The translations under genes were made by a program, and so were the position numbers. This document shows, piece after piece, positions 1-9,144 of a stretch of 22,573 nucleotides of DNA; the first letter of the stretch is position 1, and each line of letters begins with the position of its first letter. The DNA is taken from positions 1,515 to 24,087 of the forward strand of contig QANT01008847.1 in assembly GCA_003254885.1 (NCBI GenBank). The letters run 5' to 3'. Source of the DNA: Purshia tridentata (taxonomy: Eukaryota; Streptophyta; Magnoliopsida; Rosales; Rosaceae). Below the pieces are notes generated by a model. It was not told the DNA's origin, made no database searches, and worked only from the letters and a program-made list of their open reading frames with translations.

Positions 1-184
1 GGAATCTTCTGACCATAAAATTAGTGTCACAGAATGACAGAAAGAAACCCCACACCGCCATTTCCAAATATTTCAAAGGATAAAGCTAATCCATATAAAG
101 AGCAAGGAGACATTTCCCCCACAAATAAAAAACAACCAAAATCATTAATCCAAATGGTAATTTTTGCTTTATCAACTCTATAAC
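1..184 (-). pseudogene. LINE ORF2 fragment, 3'-most piece in the window
   Basis: Read on the minus strand this continues the C-terminal region of a plant non-LTR retrotransposon ORF2, after the zinc-knuckle part. Visible peptides are YRVDKAKIT right at the insertion junction and, after a frameshift, WKWRCGVSFCHSVT. It is the continuation of the piece at 1,109-1,298: removing the copia element at 185-1,108 and one copy of ATAAC joins VLG directly to YRVDKAKIT. The LINE runs off the left edge, so its 3' end and poly(A) are not seen. The family assignment rests on co-linearity with the reverse transcriptase piece at 6,874-8,800. Confidence 0.7.
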
Positions 185-753
185 TATTATGACTAATAGC
201 TAAATAACCACACCTTTAGTACACCTGCAATGAACACAAAGATGGAATGGTCTAGAAAAATTGCACAATTAACCAACACAGATTTATAGTGGTTCGGCTT
301 AACTACCTATATCCACTTTGCACACCCACTTTCATTAATTCAATGGAAGAAATTACAAAGGGTATGGATCAGCTGATACCACATACATCTATGAATCTCT
401 CTTTTACACCTCTCTCTCTATTTCTTTACTTTGGCTCTCTCTCTAACACACTCTCTCTACTTGCTCTTCTTAATAGCAACTTCCTCTGCTTCTCAAAGGA
501 AAAAAACGTAGCAGCCCTGTGTTTATCTTTGCAAAAAAAAAGAAACCCCCTGCCTTCACCTTTTGATCTGAAAATCTCTTAATGTATCTCAGCCTTTTCT
601 TATGCTTTTATACCTACCCATCACACTTCTCAAGGCAGCAAAGAAGAAGAAAGAAAATCTATACCAAAAGAGGTGGCTTGTTTTCTACCGTAAGAGAGAG
701 TGGGTAGGCCCCTGCACAATATCAAATTATTTTAGGCTCCACCAAACATAACA
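185..753 (-). repeat. 3' LTR of the deleted copia element
   Basis: This 569-bp LTR contains a plant copia-type stretch near 289-330 (GTGGTTCGGC on the plus strand) and CT-rich microsatellite-like runs at 397-470. Its minus-strand first 80 bases (about 676-753) are repeated at 1,029-1,108 with a few substitutions, which proves it is an LTR. The open frame on the plus strand at 289-582 is low-complexity LTR sequence and not a gene. Confidence 0.8.
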
Positions 754-764
754 ATCTCCCACTT
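754..764 (-). other. polypurine tract of the deleted copia element
   Basis: The minus-strand sequence AAGTGGGAGAT lies immediately upstream of the 3' LTR start TGTTATG. This is the standard place for the plus-strand primer of an LTR retrotransposon. Confidence 0.75.
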
Positions 765-837
765 GGAGACTAAAACAATAAAACATCCAAAGTCATTTGG
801 TCATCGGTGCGAAGGGGTGGGTGTAAAAACTCTATCT

Positions 838-1026
838 TCAATTAAGAAGACCTACTGAAGCTGAACATAGCTTTAGTTTCTCTGTAACCACTGTCTTGGT
901 TAACATGTCAGTTGGATTCTTGCTTCCCTGAATTTTTTCAAGTGATAGCACCTCATCCTTTAACAGGGATTTGACGAAGTGATAACGAAGTCCTATATGC
1001 TAGGTCCTCGAATGAAATGCAGAATT
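838..1026 (-). pseudogene. copia pol C-terminus (RNase H tail)
   Basis: The minus-strand translation gives FHSRT, a stop in place of the usual lysine, then HIGLRYHFVK, KIQGSKNPTDMLTK and EKLKLCSASVGLLN followed by a TGA at 838-840. These match the end of copia RNase H, where NPADMLTK and EKLKLC are typical. The segment is only about 60 codons, truncated at its N-terminal side by the internal deletion, with one internal stop. Confidence 0.85.
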
Positions 1027-1028
1027 TT

Positions 1029-1108
1029 TAGCTTGTTTTCTACTGTAAGAGAGAGTGGGTGGGCCCCTGCACAATATAAAATTGTTTTGGGCTCCACCAA
1101 ACATAACA
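1029..1108 (-). repeat. truncated 5' LTR of the deleted copia element
   Basis: This 80-bp block matches about 676-753 at nearly every base, including the segment GAGAGAGTGGGT and the end CATAACA. It ends exactly at the ATAAC target duplication. It is the U3 start of the 5' LTR; the rest of that LTR has been deleted. Confidence 0.8.
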
Positions 1109-1298
1109 ATAACCCAACACTTCAAACCAAATGATATCTACCCATTGACAAAGCAAAAACATATGCTTAATGGTTTTAGATACTCACCAAAAATTGGGCA
1201 AAGTGGGTGAGGAAGCACCTTCCTTCTAAATAAGTTTCAATTCAAAGCAAGAGCCCTAGTCAAAACCTTCCATAAGAATAACTTTTGTTGCAAAAATT
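1109..1298 (-). pseudogene. LINE ORF2 fragment, zf-RVT region
   Basis: The minus-strand translation reads KLFLWKVLTRALALN, one stop, NLFRRKVLPHPLCPIFGEY, then after a frameshift HMFLLCQWVDIIWFEVLG. This is the reverse-transcriptase zinc-binding domain of plant LINE ORF2: an FLWR-like start, a cysteine (the second changed to F), and HxFLxC. It lies between a solo LTR (1,299-2,336) and the copia remnant (185-1,108), and continues at 1-184. Stops and a frameshift make it non-functional. Confidence 0.85.
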
Positions 1299-2336
1299 TG
1301 CTCAGACCTTCACAACAACTTCGATACGTTGTAATGATGACGTGGATGATCAATCAGCCCTTTCGGATGAGCCAAGTTTGCTGATGGATGACCCGAACGA
1401 TCTTCTTACAAAGACAAGAATCACAAAAAGTAGTACCAGTGTGGCACCAGCCAACTACACTCCCATGCTTAAGTTAGTATATGTATGAAGGTGGTGTTTT
1501 GGTATGAAAAAGTGTGGGTAAAGGATGAGGGAAGTATGAACTTGGGAGAAAATGGAAGAACAATGCAAGATCTTCTAGGCTTTTCTCTTTAGAGCTTGGG
1601 CACTTTGGTTGGTTTTTTGTATGTGTGTACACTGTAACCATGCATGTATTTATAGGCAAGAGGGTTAGGATATTTACCTTAGGGTTTAGGCTTTGATCAT
1701 GAGGGATAGTATGCACAATCCTCAATGCCCCAATTATATTGAATGCAAGACATGTCTTCATTTAATGCAAAGGATATTGCATTGAATGACTGACAGCCAC
1801 TTGCATTCAATGTGCGATGGTTCCTTCAATGCAATGGAAGCTTGGGTATAAACTCTTACCATGAATGTACCTTTTGTTGTGTCAGAGTGTGAATGCATTG
1901 AGTGGTGATGGCGACATGCTCTGACTATCATAATTGAAGCGGTAGAACCATAATCCGAGCCGAGCCAACCTTCATTCCCAAGATAAGCTTCTGGATAGTT
2001 TGGCACATTTCATGGTTGATTTTGATCGATAGGTATGGTCTCCGAGCCGAGCCGAACAATGGAGGACGGCCAAACCCAAACTCCGAAATGAATGAAGAAG
2101 TTGGTTTGGATTGGACATGCTTGGTACTAGTTGAGTAGACCTAAAAATGGTCCTAACCAAATATTATGACAGTCTTTATGGTATATTGGTTCGACTCGGC
2201 TTTAGAGTTGGTTGGGTCCGATCTGAATATAAACGACATGGTGCTTGGTTGACCAATTGAGCTGAGTTTGACTTTTGTTAGCACATATGTCATCATGGGA
2301 TTGAGTGTTGAATCCTTGGGGATTTATTCACAAACA
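1299..2336 (-). mobile_element. solo LTR, gypsy-like family A, minus strand
   Basis: This roughly 1.04-kb block is inverted relative to 4,386-6,873. On the minus strand it starts TGTTTGTGAATAAATCCCC and ends near TCTGAGCA; both ends have counterparts in the other copy, as does the middle (ATGCATTCACACTCTGACAC, GTGCCCAAGCTCT, TTCTTCCATTTTCTCCC). It sits inside the LINE between LNKV (2,337 side) and KLFLWK (1,298 side), with no coding interior, so it is a solo LTR. The target duplication is not clean: ACTTT at 2,337 against AATTT ending near 1,299. The gypsy assignment is by general appearance only. Confidence 0.7.
1647..1654 (-). promoter_or_regulatory. TATA box of the family A LTR (minus copy)
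   Basis: The minus strand reads TATAAATA in the context TTGCCTATAAATACATGC. The plus-strand copy has the aligned but altered TATTAATA at 6,128-6,135. This is the likely U3/R promoter of the parental element. Confidence 0.5.
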
Positions 2337-2412
2337 ACTTTATTCAAGGTAATGATTTATCCCATGCAATTTCCCAAATTTTTGGATTCTGTTGATAAGA
2401 TGTATGGCTAGG
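2337..2412 (-). pseudogene. LINE ORF2 fragment between two solo LTRs
   Basis: This short minus-strand piece translates to RPYILSTESKNLGNCMG, a stop, then IITLNKV. It fits the stretch just before FLWK in plant LINE ORF2, where a tryptophan-rich segment precedes the zf-RVT. It is co-linear with 4,214-4,385 on one side, sharing the CTAGG duplication, and with 1,109-1,298 on the other. On its own it would not be recognisable; the call depends on its neighbours. Confidence 0.6.
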
Positions 2413-4213
2413 TGACAGGACCGACCCCGAATTCCACCCTGAAATTTGGTGTGATTCTGCAGGAATCCAATATCAAAGAAAATCCTACCGAAAATTCGAT
2501 AGAACCTCCCCTGAAATCGAACTACCCCACTTAATTACTTGTAAAAGCACTTCTAATACACAGCTCCCCTACCACAACCAACGGGTCTCCGACCCAAAAA
2601 CACAGTAATCGAAGGTGAAACTTAGTTCCCAAGGATTCACCAGAGCCGTCTACTATTCAAACAATCCAAAGTTAATACAACTGAAAAAAAGAAGATTTTT
2701 ACAAGGTAGAAAAACAACAAAGATGTCCTCGGCATGTCTTGGCTCAACCGTACCACTACGGCTACCTAGGGGAAAAATTCAAAACAACACGAAAGCAAAA
2801 GGTGAGACAACCCAGTGAGTGGACCAAAATACGATAAACTTTAGGAGACCAAGAAATTGCATGAAGACCTATTTAAATACCAATTACACTGAGACCTCAC
2901 GAACTTTCAATGAAAACCCCCCAGTTTTAAAACTGATTTAATAATTTCATTTACCAATTGTTTCAAAAAAACGAGTAAACAAAATTTGCAGTTACTAAAC
3001 TTTAAAAGGAGTGGAAATTTAATCGCCCAAAGACAACAAGTTTCCATGCACAAGAAAGTTATAAAACTTAAGTCAAGCAATTTATTCACACAACTCACTC
3101 CCAAGTTACCCGTATAGCCTGCCATACATGCGCAGGGCCCACAGTTTGCCGTACGCATGCAGGGCAATAACCTGCCGTACATGTGCAGAGTCAAGATCCG
3201 TCATACACATGCAGGGCCACTAAAATGGCCGTACATGCACTCAAGGTCAGCCCCAAAGGGCAAGGCATCTCGGCACACGGCCCAAAGCCTACATATGTGC
3301 CGTAATGGGTCCCAAAGACCTAATCAATCCCGAAACGCTGAACGGGTACTAAATGGGCATTTACAAAAAAATCAAATCCAACAGTAGCTCATTTCAAAAC
3401 TATCTTAGAATTAACGAGAAAATCCATAACTGCCCAAACAGACCATCATTTAAATTATTTCCAAGGAAGCCTCAGTCAAAATAAATTGATAAGTAACTCA
3501 ATCCGTCAAACTCATTCAACAACAATTAAGGTTTCAAAAATCAATTTCGACAAGTAAAATTCATGACCAATACGACATAAGAAAAAGAAAATTTGACTAA
3601 AATTCAATAAACTTTATTAAAATAAAGTCCACTCACAGTCAAGAGATCTAATCTCACTGCTCGGCTGGGTCGCCTTTAGTCTCGGGTGTAATCCCTAAAA
3701 AAAGTGGAAGTCGAGCCCAAAATTGGCCAGAAATGATGAGGGTGGCCGGCGACATAGAAGGCTTCCCGAGCTGATCTCGTGCACGCAGGGGCTAGGTCGA
3801 AGGAGGAGTTGTCGGGGCTGCTTAGCGCCGGTGTTTGCGACGTCGCTGATGGCTGGATTAGTCTGGAAGGTGGCCGGAAAGTTGAGTCGACTCCTACCTG
3901 TGCGGGAGAGAGAAGAGAAGGGGTTTCGGGTGAGTTAGAGAGAGAAAAGTGAGGTTGTGTCCCCCAAAGCTGAAATTTCAGTTTTTAACTTGACTTCACA
4001 AATTTACAATTTTATCCCTATCTTGGGAGGTCCAAAACTCTCAAACCGTAGTTCCAAACGGCACATGCTGCATGTCCACGAACTTGCAAGCTCAAGACCT
4101 TCCTAACGGGCCCAAGGTCAAATTTAAAATCTCACTCGAACCCAAAGTCAACTTTAGGCCTAGAAGGTCAAATTAAAATTCAAAAATTTCATTGCAAGGT
4201 ATGGGCTGTTACA
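2413..4213 (-). mobile_element. solo LTR, Tekay/Del-like, 1.8 kb
   Basis: This 1,801-bp block is flanked by the perfect 5-bp duplication CTAGG (2,408-2,412 and 4,214-4,218). On the minus strand it begins TGTAACAGCCCATACC and ends GGTCGGTCCTGTCA, so TG...CA is intact. The TGTAACAGCCC start and the length resemble Tekay/Del-type chromovirus LTRs of plants; that lineage is an inference from the termini. It contains no gag-pol, so the element was reduced by LTR-LTR recombination. The GC-richer part at about 3,660-3,960 and short open frames inside it are LTR sequence. The clean ends suggest it is the youngest insertion in this half. Confidence 0.85.
3120..3245 (-). repeat. 26-27 bp tandem repeat inside the solo LTR
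   Basis: About five copies of a unit like TGCCGTACATGCGCAGGGC start near 3,120, 3,147, 3,173, 3,199 and 3,227. The spacing is 26-28 bp and copies differ by several bases. It lies inside the LTR and may be a U3 enhancer-type array, but that function is a guess. Confidence 0.7.
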
Positions 4214-4385
4214 CTAGGTACCACATTAGGAATTTTTTTTTGAGAATGTAGCAAGTGGTAGCTAGACCGCACTGAATAACTACCATTATTGGTATAGGGC
4301 TAGATAATCCTATCTTAAAACAATCTAGAGCCAATTGGAATAGATTCAATCTTCTTAACAAACTCAACAGTAATGTAAAAGAAAG
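4214..4385 (-). pseudogene. LINE ORF2 fragment between solo LTRs
   Basis: The minus-strand translation gives VEFVKKIESIPIGSRLF, then after a frameshift WPYTNNGSYSVRSSYHLL with the tryptophan codon altered to a stop. In plant LINE ORF2 the motif G-x-YSVKSGY follows an IP-rich stretch and precedes the zf-RVT domain, exactly the order seen here when the solo LTRs are removed. It includes one copy of the CTAGG duplication. The plus LTR of family A abuts it at 4,386. Confidence 0.75.
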
Positions 4386-4471
4386 TGTTTGGGGATAAAT
4401 GCCCAAGGATTAAAAAAAAAAAAAAAACAAACAAACCACCTAATGACACGTGGACTACAAAGGTTCGGACA

Positions 4472-4842
4472 CTCAACCTCTTCGGCTTGGACTCAACTCT
4501 GTTGAGGGTCTTGTGGCTCAACCATTTTGGTTCGGCTTGGACTCGGCTTGGTCGAGGGTCTAGACGCTCAACCTCTTTGGCTTGGACTCAACACGGTCGA
4601 GACTTCGGTCGCTCAACCATTTTGGTTCGACTGGGTCGAGGATCCAGATGCTCAACCTCTTCGGCTCAGACTCAACTCGGTTGAGGCTCCGGTTGCTCAA
4701 CCATTTTGGTTCGGCTCGAACTCGACTCGGTATAGGGTCTGGATGCTGAACCTCTTCAGCACAGACTCAACTCGGTCGAGGCTTCGGTCGCTTAACTATT
4801 TTGGTTTGCTTTCGAACTTGACTCGATCAAGGGGCTAGACGC
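4472..4842 (+). repeat. 95-bp tandem array in the family A LTR
   Basis: Four units begin CTCAACCTC (or a one-base variant) at 4,472, 4,567, 4,651 and 4,746, and the next array starts at 4,842. Spacings are 95, 84, 95 and 96 bp; the 84-bp unit has lost about 11 bp. Each unit is itself two related halves of about 47 bp (TTCGGCTTGGACTCAAC / TTCGGCTTGGACTCGGC). Confidence 0.85.
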
Positions 4843-5950
4843 CCAACCTCTGACCTGTTCGGCTCAGACTCATGCTTTGTCGTCTCATCATGAGTCTATT
4901 CACTTCTCGGATTGGATTGGGAAACCTTGACCTGTTTGGCTCAAATTGACACTCTGCCACCTCAACACAAGCATATTAGCTTCTCGGTTCGGATCCTCAA
5001 CCTCTGACCTGTTCGGCTCGGACTCATGCTCCATCGCCTCATCATGGGTCTATTCACTTTTTCGATCAAATTAGGAAACCTTGACCTGTTTAGCTCAGAC
5101 TCACACTCCGCCGCATTAACACGAGCATATTTGCTTCTCGGTTCTGACTCTCAACCTTTGACCTGTTCGACTCGGTTGAGGCTTCGGTTGCTCAACTATT
5201 TTGGTTCAGTTTTGGACTTGACTCGATCGAGGGGCTAGACGCCCAACCTCTGACCTATTCGGCTCAGACTCATGCTCTGTCGTCTCATCATGAGTCTATT
5301 CACTTCTCGGATTGGATTGGGAAACCTTGACCTGTTCGACTTAAATTGACACTCCGCCACCTCAACACAAGCATATTAGCTTCTCGGTTCGGATGCTCAA
5401 CCTATGACCTGTTCAGCTCGGACTCATGCTCCATTGCCTCATCATAGGTCTATTCACTTTTTTGATCAGATTGGGAAATTTTGACTTGTTTAGCTCGGAC
5501 TGACACTCCGCCACATTAACACGAGCATATTTGCTTCTCGGTTCTGACTCTCAACCTTTGACCTGTTCGACTTGGACTCATGCTCCATCTCCTCATCATT
5601 GGTATATTCACTTCTCGAATCAGATTGAGAAACCTTGACCTGTTTAGCACAGACTGACACTTCACCGACTCAATACGAGCATATTCGCTTCTCGGTTCAG
5701 ATGCTCAACCTCTGACCTATTCGACTCAGACTCATGCTCCATTGCCTCATCATGGGTCTATTCACTTCTTGGTTCAGACTCGAAGGCTCAGACTTTTGCT
5801 CTGCCGCTTCATCACGAGTTTATTGACTTCTTTTTTTGGAGTTGGAAACCATAACCTGTTCAGCTCGGACTGACCCTCCATTGCCTTATCACGAGTCTAT
5901 TCACTTCTCGGTTCAAACTCGAAAATCATGACTTGTTCGGCTTAGACTTT
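4842..5950 (+). repeat. 77/154-bp tandem array with a 400-bp higher-order duplication
   Basis: The phrase CAACC(T)..GACCTGTTCG recurs at 4,844, 4,998, 5,152, 5,244, 5,398, 5,552 and 5,706, with spacings 154, 154, 92, 154, 154 and 154. Each 154-bp unit is two related 77-bp halves, as GACCTGTT at 5,006, 5,083 and 5,160 shows. The block 92+154+154 = 400 bp occurs twice in a row (4,844 matches 5,244). Past 5,760 the repeat decays into shorter CTCGG-rich versions. Confidence 0.85.
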
Positions 5951-6127
5951 CGCTCCACTGCCTAAACAGAAGGTTTCGAAAATATTTCCATCCACATTTA
6001 ATGCATTCACACTTTGACACCCCAGGTGGCACATTCATTCAAGTATGTTGTCATACACTCAATACAACTGTCATATACTCATCCACCAAACCCAAAGGTA
6101 AATATCCGACTACCATTTATTCTTGCC

Positions 6128-6135
6128 TATTAATA
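6128..6135 (+). promoter_or_regulatory. degenerate TATA box of the family A LTR (plus copy)
   Basis: TATTAATA stands where the inverted copy has TATAAATA, both preceded by CTTGCC. It probably marks the U3/R boundary; the mutation may weaken it. Confidence 0.4.
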
Positions 6136-6423
6136 CAATCATAGAAAGAAGGAATGGATCGACAAAAGTTTAACAGAAGTGCCCAAGCTCTGAAGAGAAG
6201 AGCCTAGAAGAATTTGCATTGTTCTTCCATTTTCTCCCAAGTTCATCATTTGCTCATCCCTTAATTCATCCTTTGTTCTTACTTGTTCATACCTAAAACA
6301 CCAAATATACTGACTTAACCATCAGAGTGTAGTTGGTTGGTACCACACCGGTGCTACTTCCTTTGATTCTTGTTCTTGTAGGAAGGTACCTCCAAGTGTT
6401 CATTAACAAATTTAGCAATTCTT

Positions 6424-6800
6424 CGATCGTCTGGTCTATCGACTATCTGGACCATAAATCGTCCGGCTCGTTGACTGACTTCTGCTCGGCTCAGCTCGAC
6501 TCTTCCTAAGGGCTCGACCTTTCGACCGTCCAGTCCATCAACCGTTCGAACCATAGACTGTTCAGTCGGTTAGCCGACTTCAGCTCGGATCGGCTCTTCC
6601 TTGATCATCTGGCCAATCTACCTACTTTGACTTTTCATTGACCGCCTTGTCTATCAACCGTCCAGACCATTGATCATCTGCCCATCAACCGATTTTGGGT
6701 AGGCTCGGCTCTTCTCTAAAGGTCCGACTCATCGGCTGTCCGGTCTATCGATCGACTAGCCCATTGACTGTCCAGCCCATTAACTGACTTGTGATTTGCT
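6424..6800 (+). repeat. degenerate ~100-bp repeat in the 3' part of the family A LTR
   Basis: Phrases such as CGATCGTCTGGTCTATCGAC, CGACCGTCCAGTCCATCAAC, CAACCGTCCAGACCATTGAT and CGGCTGTCCGGTCTATCGAT recur at about 100-bp spacing, with GCTCGGCTC stretches between. Copies are strongly diverged. The inverted LTR copy lacks most of this block. Confidence 0.6.
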
Positions 6801-6873
6801 CTTATTTGAGGGACCAATCGATCACCCACATCACTATTTCAACATTTCTAAGTTTTTTGCCAAGCTTTGAGTA

Positions 6874-8800
6874 GATTTTTGTATCAATTGAAAGTCTTAG
6901 AAAGATCCCAAGTTTTAGAATCCCAGTGAATAATCTAAGCAACCTTAGAAGGAACATCAAAAGCACAAATAATAGAATTCTCAACAATAGGAACCTAAAC
7001 CTCATGGATCCATATATCCTTCCAAATACTCAGTTTCTCACCATTCAAAACCTACCATGCACCAAGCATGAAAGACTAGAAAATCCCTCTCTTCTAATAT
7101 ACTTGACCAAGCCCCAGAAGACCTCCCTCCTTTCATAGCATTCCAAAAATCAGTAGAAGGAAAGTATAAACCTTTCAACACTTGACCCTAAAAAAAGTTT
7201 GGGTCATTTAGGAGTCTCCAAGCCTGTTTAGCTAGCATAACAGTGTTAAATTCCTCAAGATTACGAAAACCCAAACCTCCTTCACTTTTGGGCTTCCCCG
7301 ACCTGTCCCAACTTATACAGTGGATTTTATATGCATCATCCTTTTGGCCCCACCTTAATTTAGCAAGAAGCAGATTTAATCTCACCACAGAGAGCTTTAG
7401 GGAACTTAAAGACAACCATAGGGTAGACAGGGATGGCACTAGCCATTGCTTTAATTAAAACTTCCCTCCATGCATTAGTAAGAAAAGATTGTTTCCACCC
7501 TTTGACCTTTTTGAAAATATAGTACGTCCCTTACATAGGCCAGTGCTTCCTTATTAGATTTACCCCAAATAGTTGGGAGACCAAGGTATTTACCAGGATT
7601 AGTAGCAGGTTCCATATCTAGAGTAAAACCAAAGATCAGATACCACATGCTCATTAGTGTTAGGATTGAAAAATAATGTGGACTTACTGAAGTTCACTTT
7701 TTGACCGAAAGCATGACAGTTGTCCGCTAGGATAGATTTCACAACAATACAATTCTTCTAGAAGCCTAAAAAAAAAAGTCATAATCAAATAGCAAGTGGG
7801 ATAAAACAGGGACATATCCACTCAAACGCAACCTTTTTAAGGAACCTCCCAAGCAAGCAGTAGAGACCATCAAAGAAAGCACATCACTAACAAAGAGTAA
7901 AAGGTAGGGGGAAAGTGGATCCCCTTGCCTCAACCTTCTAGAAAGGGAAAAAACAGGTCCTGACTTCCCATTGATGAATATAGAAAGAGAGATTGAAGAG
8001 ACACACCCCATGATAAAATGGACCCATTTAAGGTGAAAAGCCATCTTTAGCATTACCTCCCTTAGAAAGTCCCACTACCTTGTCATAGGCCTTATTCATA
8101 TCCACTTTCAAATCCAGTTTGCCAACTAAGCCTTTTTTCCTCAATCTAATATAATGAAACGCTTCATGAGTTGCAAGAATATTATCTTGGATTTGCCTAT
8201 TTGAAACAATAGCTCCTTGTTGGGGAGAAAATCAAAAGAGGCATGTACAACTTAAGTCTATTTGCTAGAACCTAAGAAAAAATTTTATATGAAAAGTAGT
8301 TGCAGCATCCAATAGGCCAAAATTGAGAAAAAGACTCAGGGTATGAGACCTTAGGAATCACAACCAACCTAGTTTGGTTCATAGCAGAAAAAACCACCCC
8401 ATCATGTGAAAATTCCTTCACAGTTTGAGTAATCACCTCATGAATAAATTTCTAGCATTTTTGATAAAATATGCTAGGAAACTCGTCTGGTCCACGGGCT
8501 TTAAGAGCTCCCATATCAAAAGCAGCACTATTGCCTTCTTCCACAGTGATGGGAGAGAGTAAAACCATGTTCAACTCATTAGTCACCACACTCTTAACAC
8601 ATAACAAAGCTTTATCCATACAACGGGGACCATCACTAGAAAAGAAAGCTTGAAAGTAATAAAGTTCATTATCCCAGCACTGCTTAATCTTGGCTATGAA
8701 ATCCTTGATCTTCCTTCTAAGATTGTTTTTGTGTGCCCTGTGTTTTAAAACGCTACTAACCTTAGAGTTAGCTAAACTTGCAGAATACTAAGGTTGCGAC
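6874..8800 (-). pseudogene. LINE ORF2: reverse transcriptase domain and flanks
   Basis: This is the main body of an antisense plant non-LTR retrotransposon ORF2. From 8,800 down the minus strand gives a pre-RT segment (LKHRAHKNNLRRKIKDF), GPDEFPSIFYQKC, LVVIPKVSYPES, SPQQGAIVSNRQIQDNILA, motif A as KVDMNKAYDKV (near 8,100), then RQGDPLSPYL (near 7,925). Motif C appears as FDYDFFF in place of FADD (near 7,780). Downstream are GQKDDAYKIHCISWDRSG, GGLGFRNLEEFN and LAKQAWRLLNDP (7,200-7,340), then a SIW-type segment. It has several frameshifts and stops and has lost the catalytic DD. The endonuclease domain is absent, fitting the 5' truncation usual for LINEs, although insertion debris beyond 8,800 is also possible. 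Confidence 0.9.
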
Positions 8801-9126
8801 TCTTGTACTGAACTTGCTTTGTTTATTTGCAAGTTTGTTGTTTAATACTCGTTTGTTTGGTTTCTTTAGTTGGTTTTGTTTTGTACTTGTTTCAATTACA
8901 AAGAAAAAGAGAAGAAACCAAATCTTAAGACTTAGAGAGCTGAGCACTCACTCGCTCACTTCAAAAATTAAATTCATGACTTTACACCCCCCAAACCCAT
9001 GATTTTAGTCATGCTAAAAGCGCTTCGAAATTGGCAGAAGCACTTTTACTTTGTAAAATTGATGTTTGACTGTTTTTGGAGAAGTGCTTTGAGTAGGCTA
9101 CGAAAAACTTGAAGTGGTTTTTTTAA

Positions 9127-9144
9127 GAAGCACCTAGGTGCTTC
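9127..9144. repeat. perfect 18-bp palindrome
   Basis: GAAGCACCTAGGTGCTTC is its own reverse complement. It is embedded in the AAGTGCTT-rich patch, so it is likely part of a decayed foldback element and not a protein-binding site. Confidence 0.7.

Larger units (their letters stand above)
185..1108 (-). mobile_element. internally deleted copia LTR retrotransposon inserted in the LINE
   Basis: A 924-bp copia remnant lies on the minus strand. It keeps about 80 bp of the 5' LTR start (1,029-1,108), the last part of pol (838-1,026), a polypurine tract (754-764) and a full 3' LTR (185-753). The target duplication ATAAC is at 180-184 and 1,109-1,113. The LTR starts TGTTATG on the minus strand and ends CATAATA, an imperfect terminal inverted repeat with one C-to-T change in the final CA. 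The junction between the 5' LTR stub and the RNase H tail removes nearly all of gag-pol, so it can only have moved with proteins from another copy. Confidence 0.85.
4386..6873 (+). mobile_element. solo LTR, gypsy-like family A, plus strand, expanded by tandem repeats
   Basis: It starts TGTTTGGGGATAAATGCCC, matching the inverted copy that ends at 2,336, and ends near GCTTTGAGTA, matching TCTGAGCA of that copy with the final CA changed to TA. It is about 2.5 kb against about 1.04 kb for the other copy. The extra length is mainly the tandem arrays at 4,472-5,950 and about 100-bp repeats at 6,424-6,800. No gag or pol is present and LINE sequence flanks both sides. No clear target duplication remains (GAAAG on the left, GATTT on the right). 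The open frames inside the arrays are by-products of repeats whose length keeps a frame open. Confidence 0.7.

Noticed and set aside
204..208. ATAAC at 204-208 as the left target duplication of the copia remnant
   Set aside because: The ATAAC at 180-184 is better: it joins the LINE as VLG-YRVDKAKIT and gives the LTR a matching terminal repeat (TGTTATG...CATAATA).
1285..1488. Plus-strand open frame antisense to the family A LTR end
   Set aside because: It spans the LINE/LTR joint and is explained by both elements on the other strand.
3116..3245. Possible CRISPR-like spaced repeat
   Set aside because: The 26-28 bp units are contiguous, diverged and within a plant LTR; there are no unique spacers.
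4385..4838. Two overlapping plus-strand open frames with repeated peptide text
   Set aside because: They are translations of the 95-bp array. The LTR setting, lack of conserved family and copy variation argue against a repeat protein.
6811..6840. LINE coding reading (DVGDRLV-like) ending at 6,813
   Set aside because: It seemed to place the LINE break at 6,812. Aligning the end of the plus-strand LTR with its inverted copy shows that sequence up to about 6,873 belongs to the LTR, so the reading was chance.
8471..8653. Plus-strand 60-codon open frame
   Set aside because: It is the shadow of the LINE reverse transcriptase region on the minus strand.
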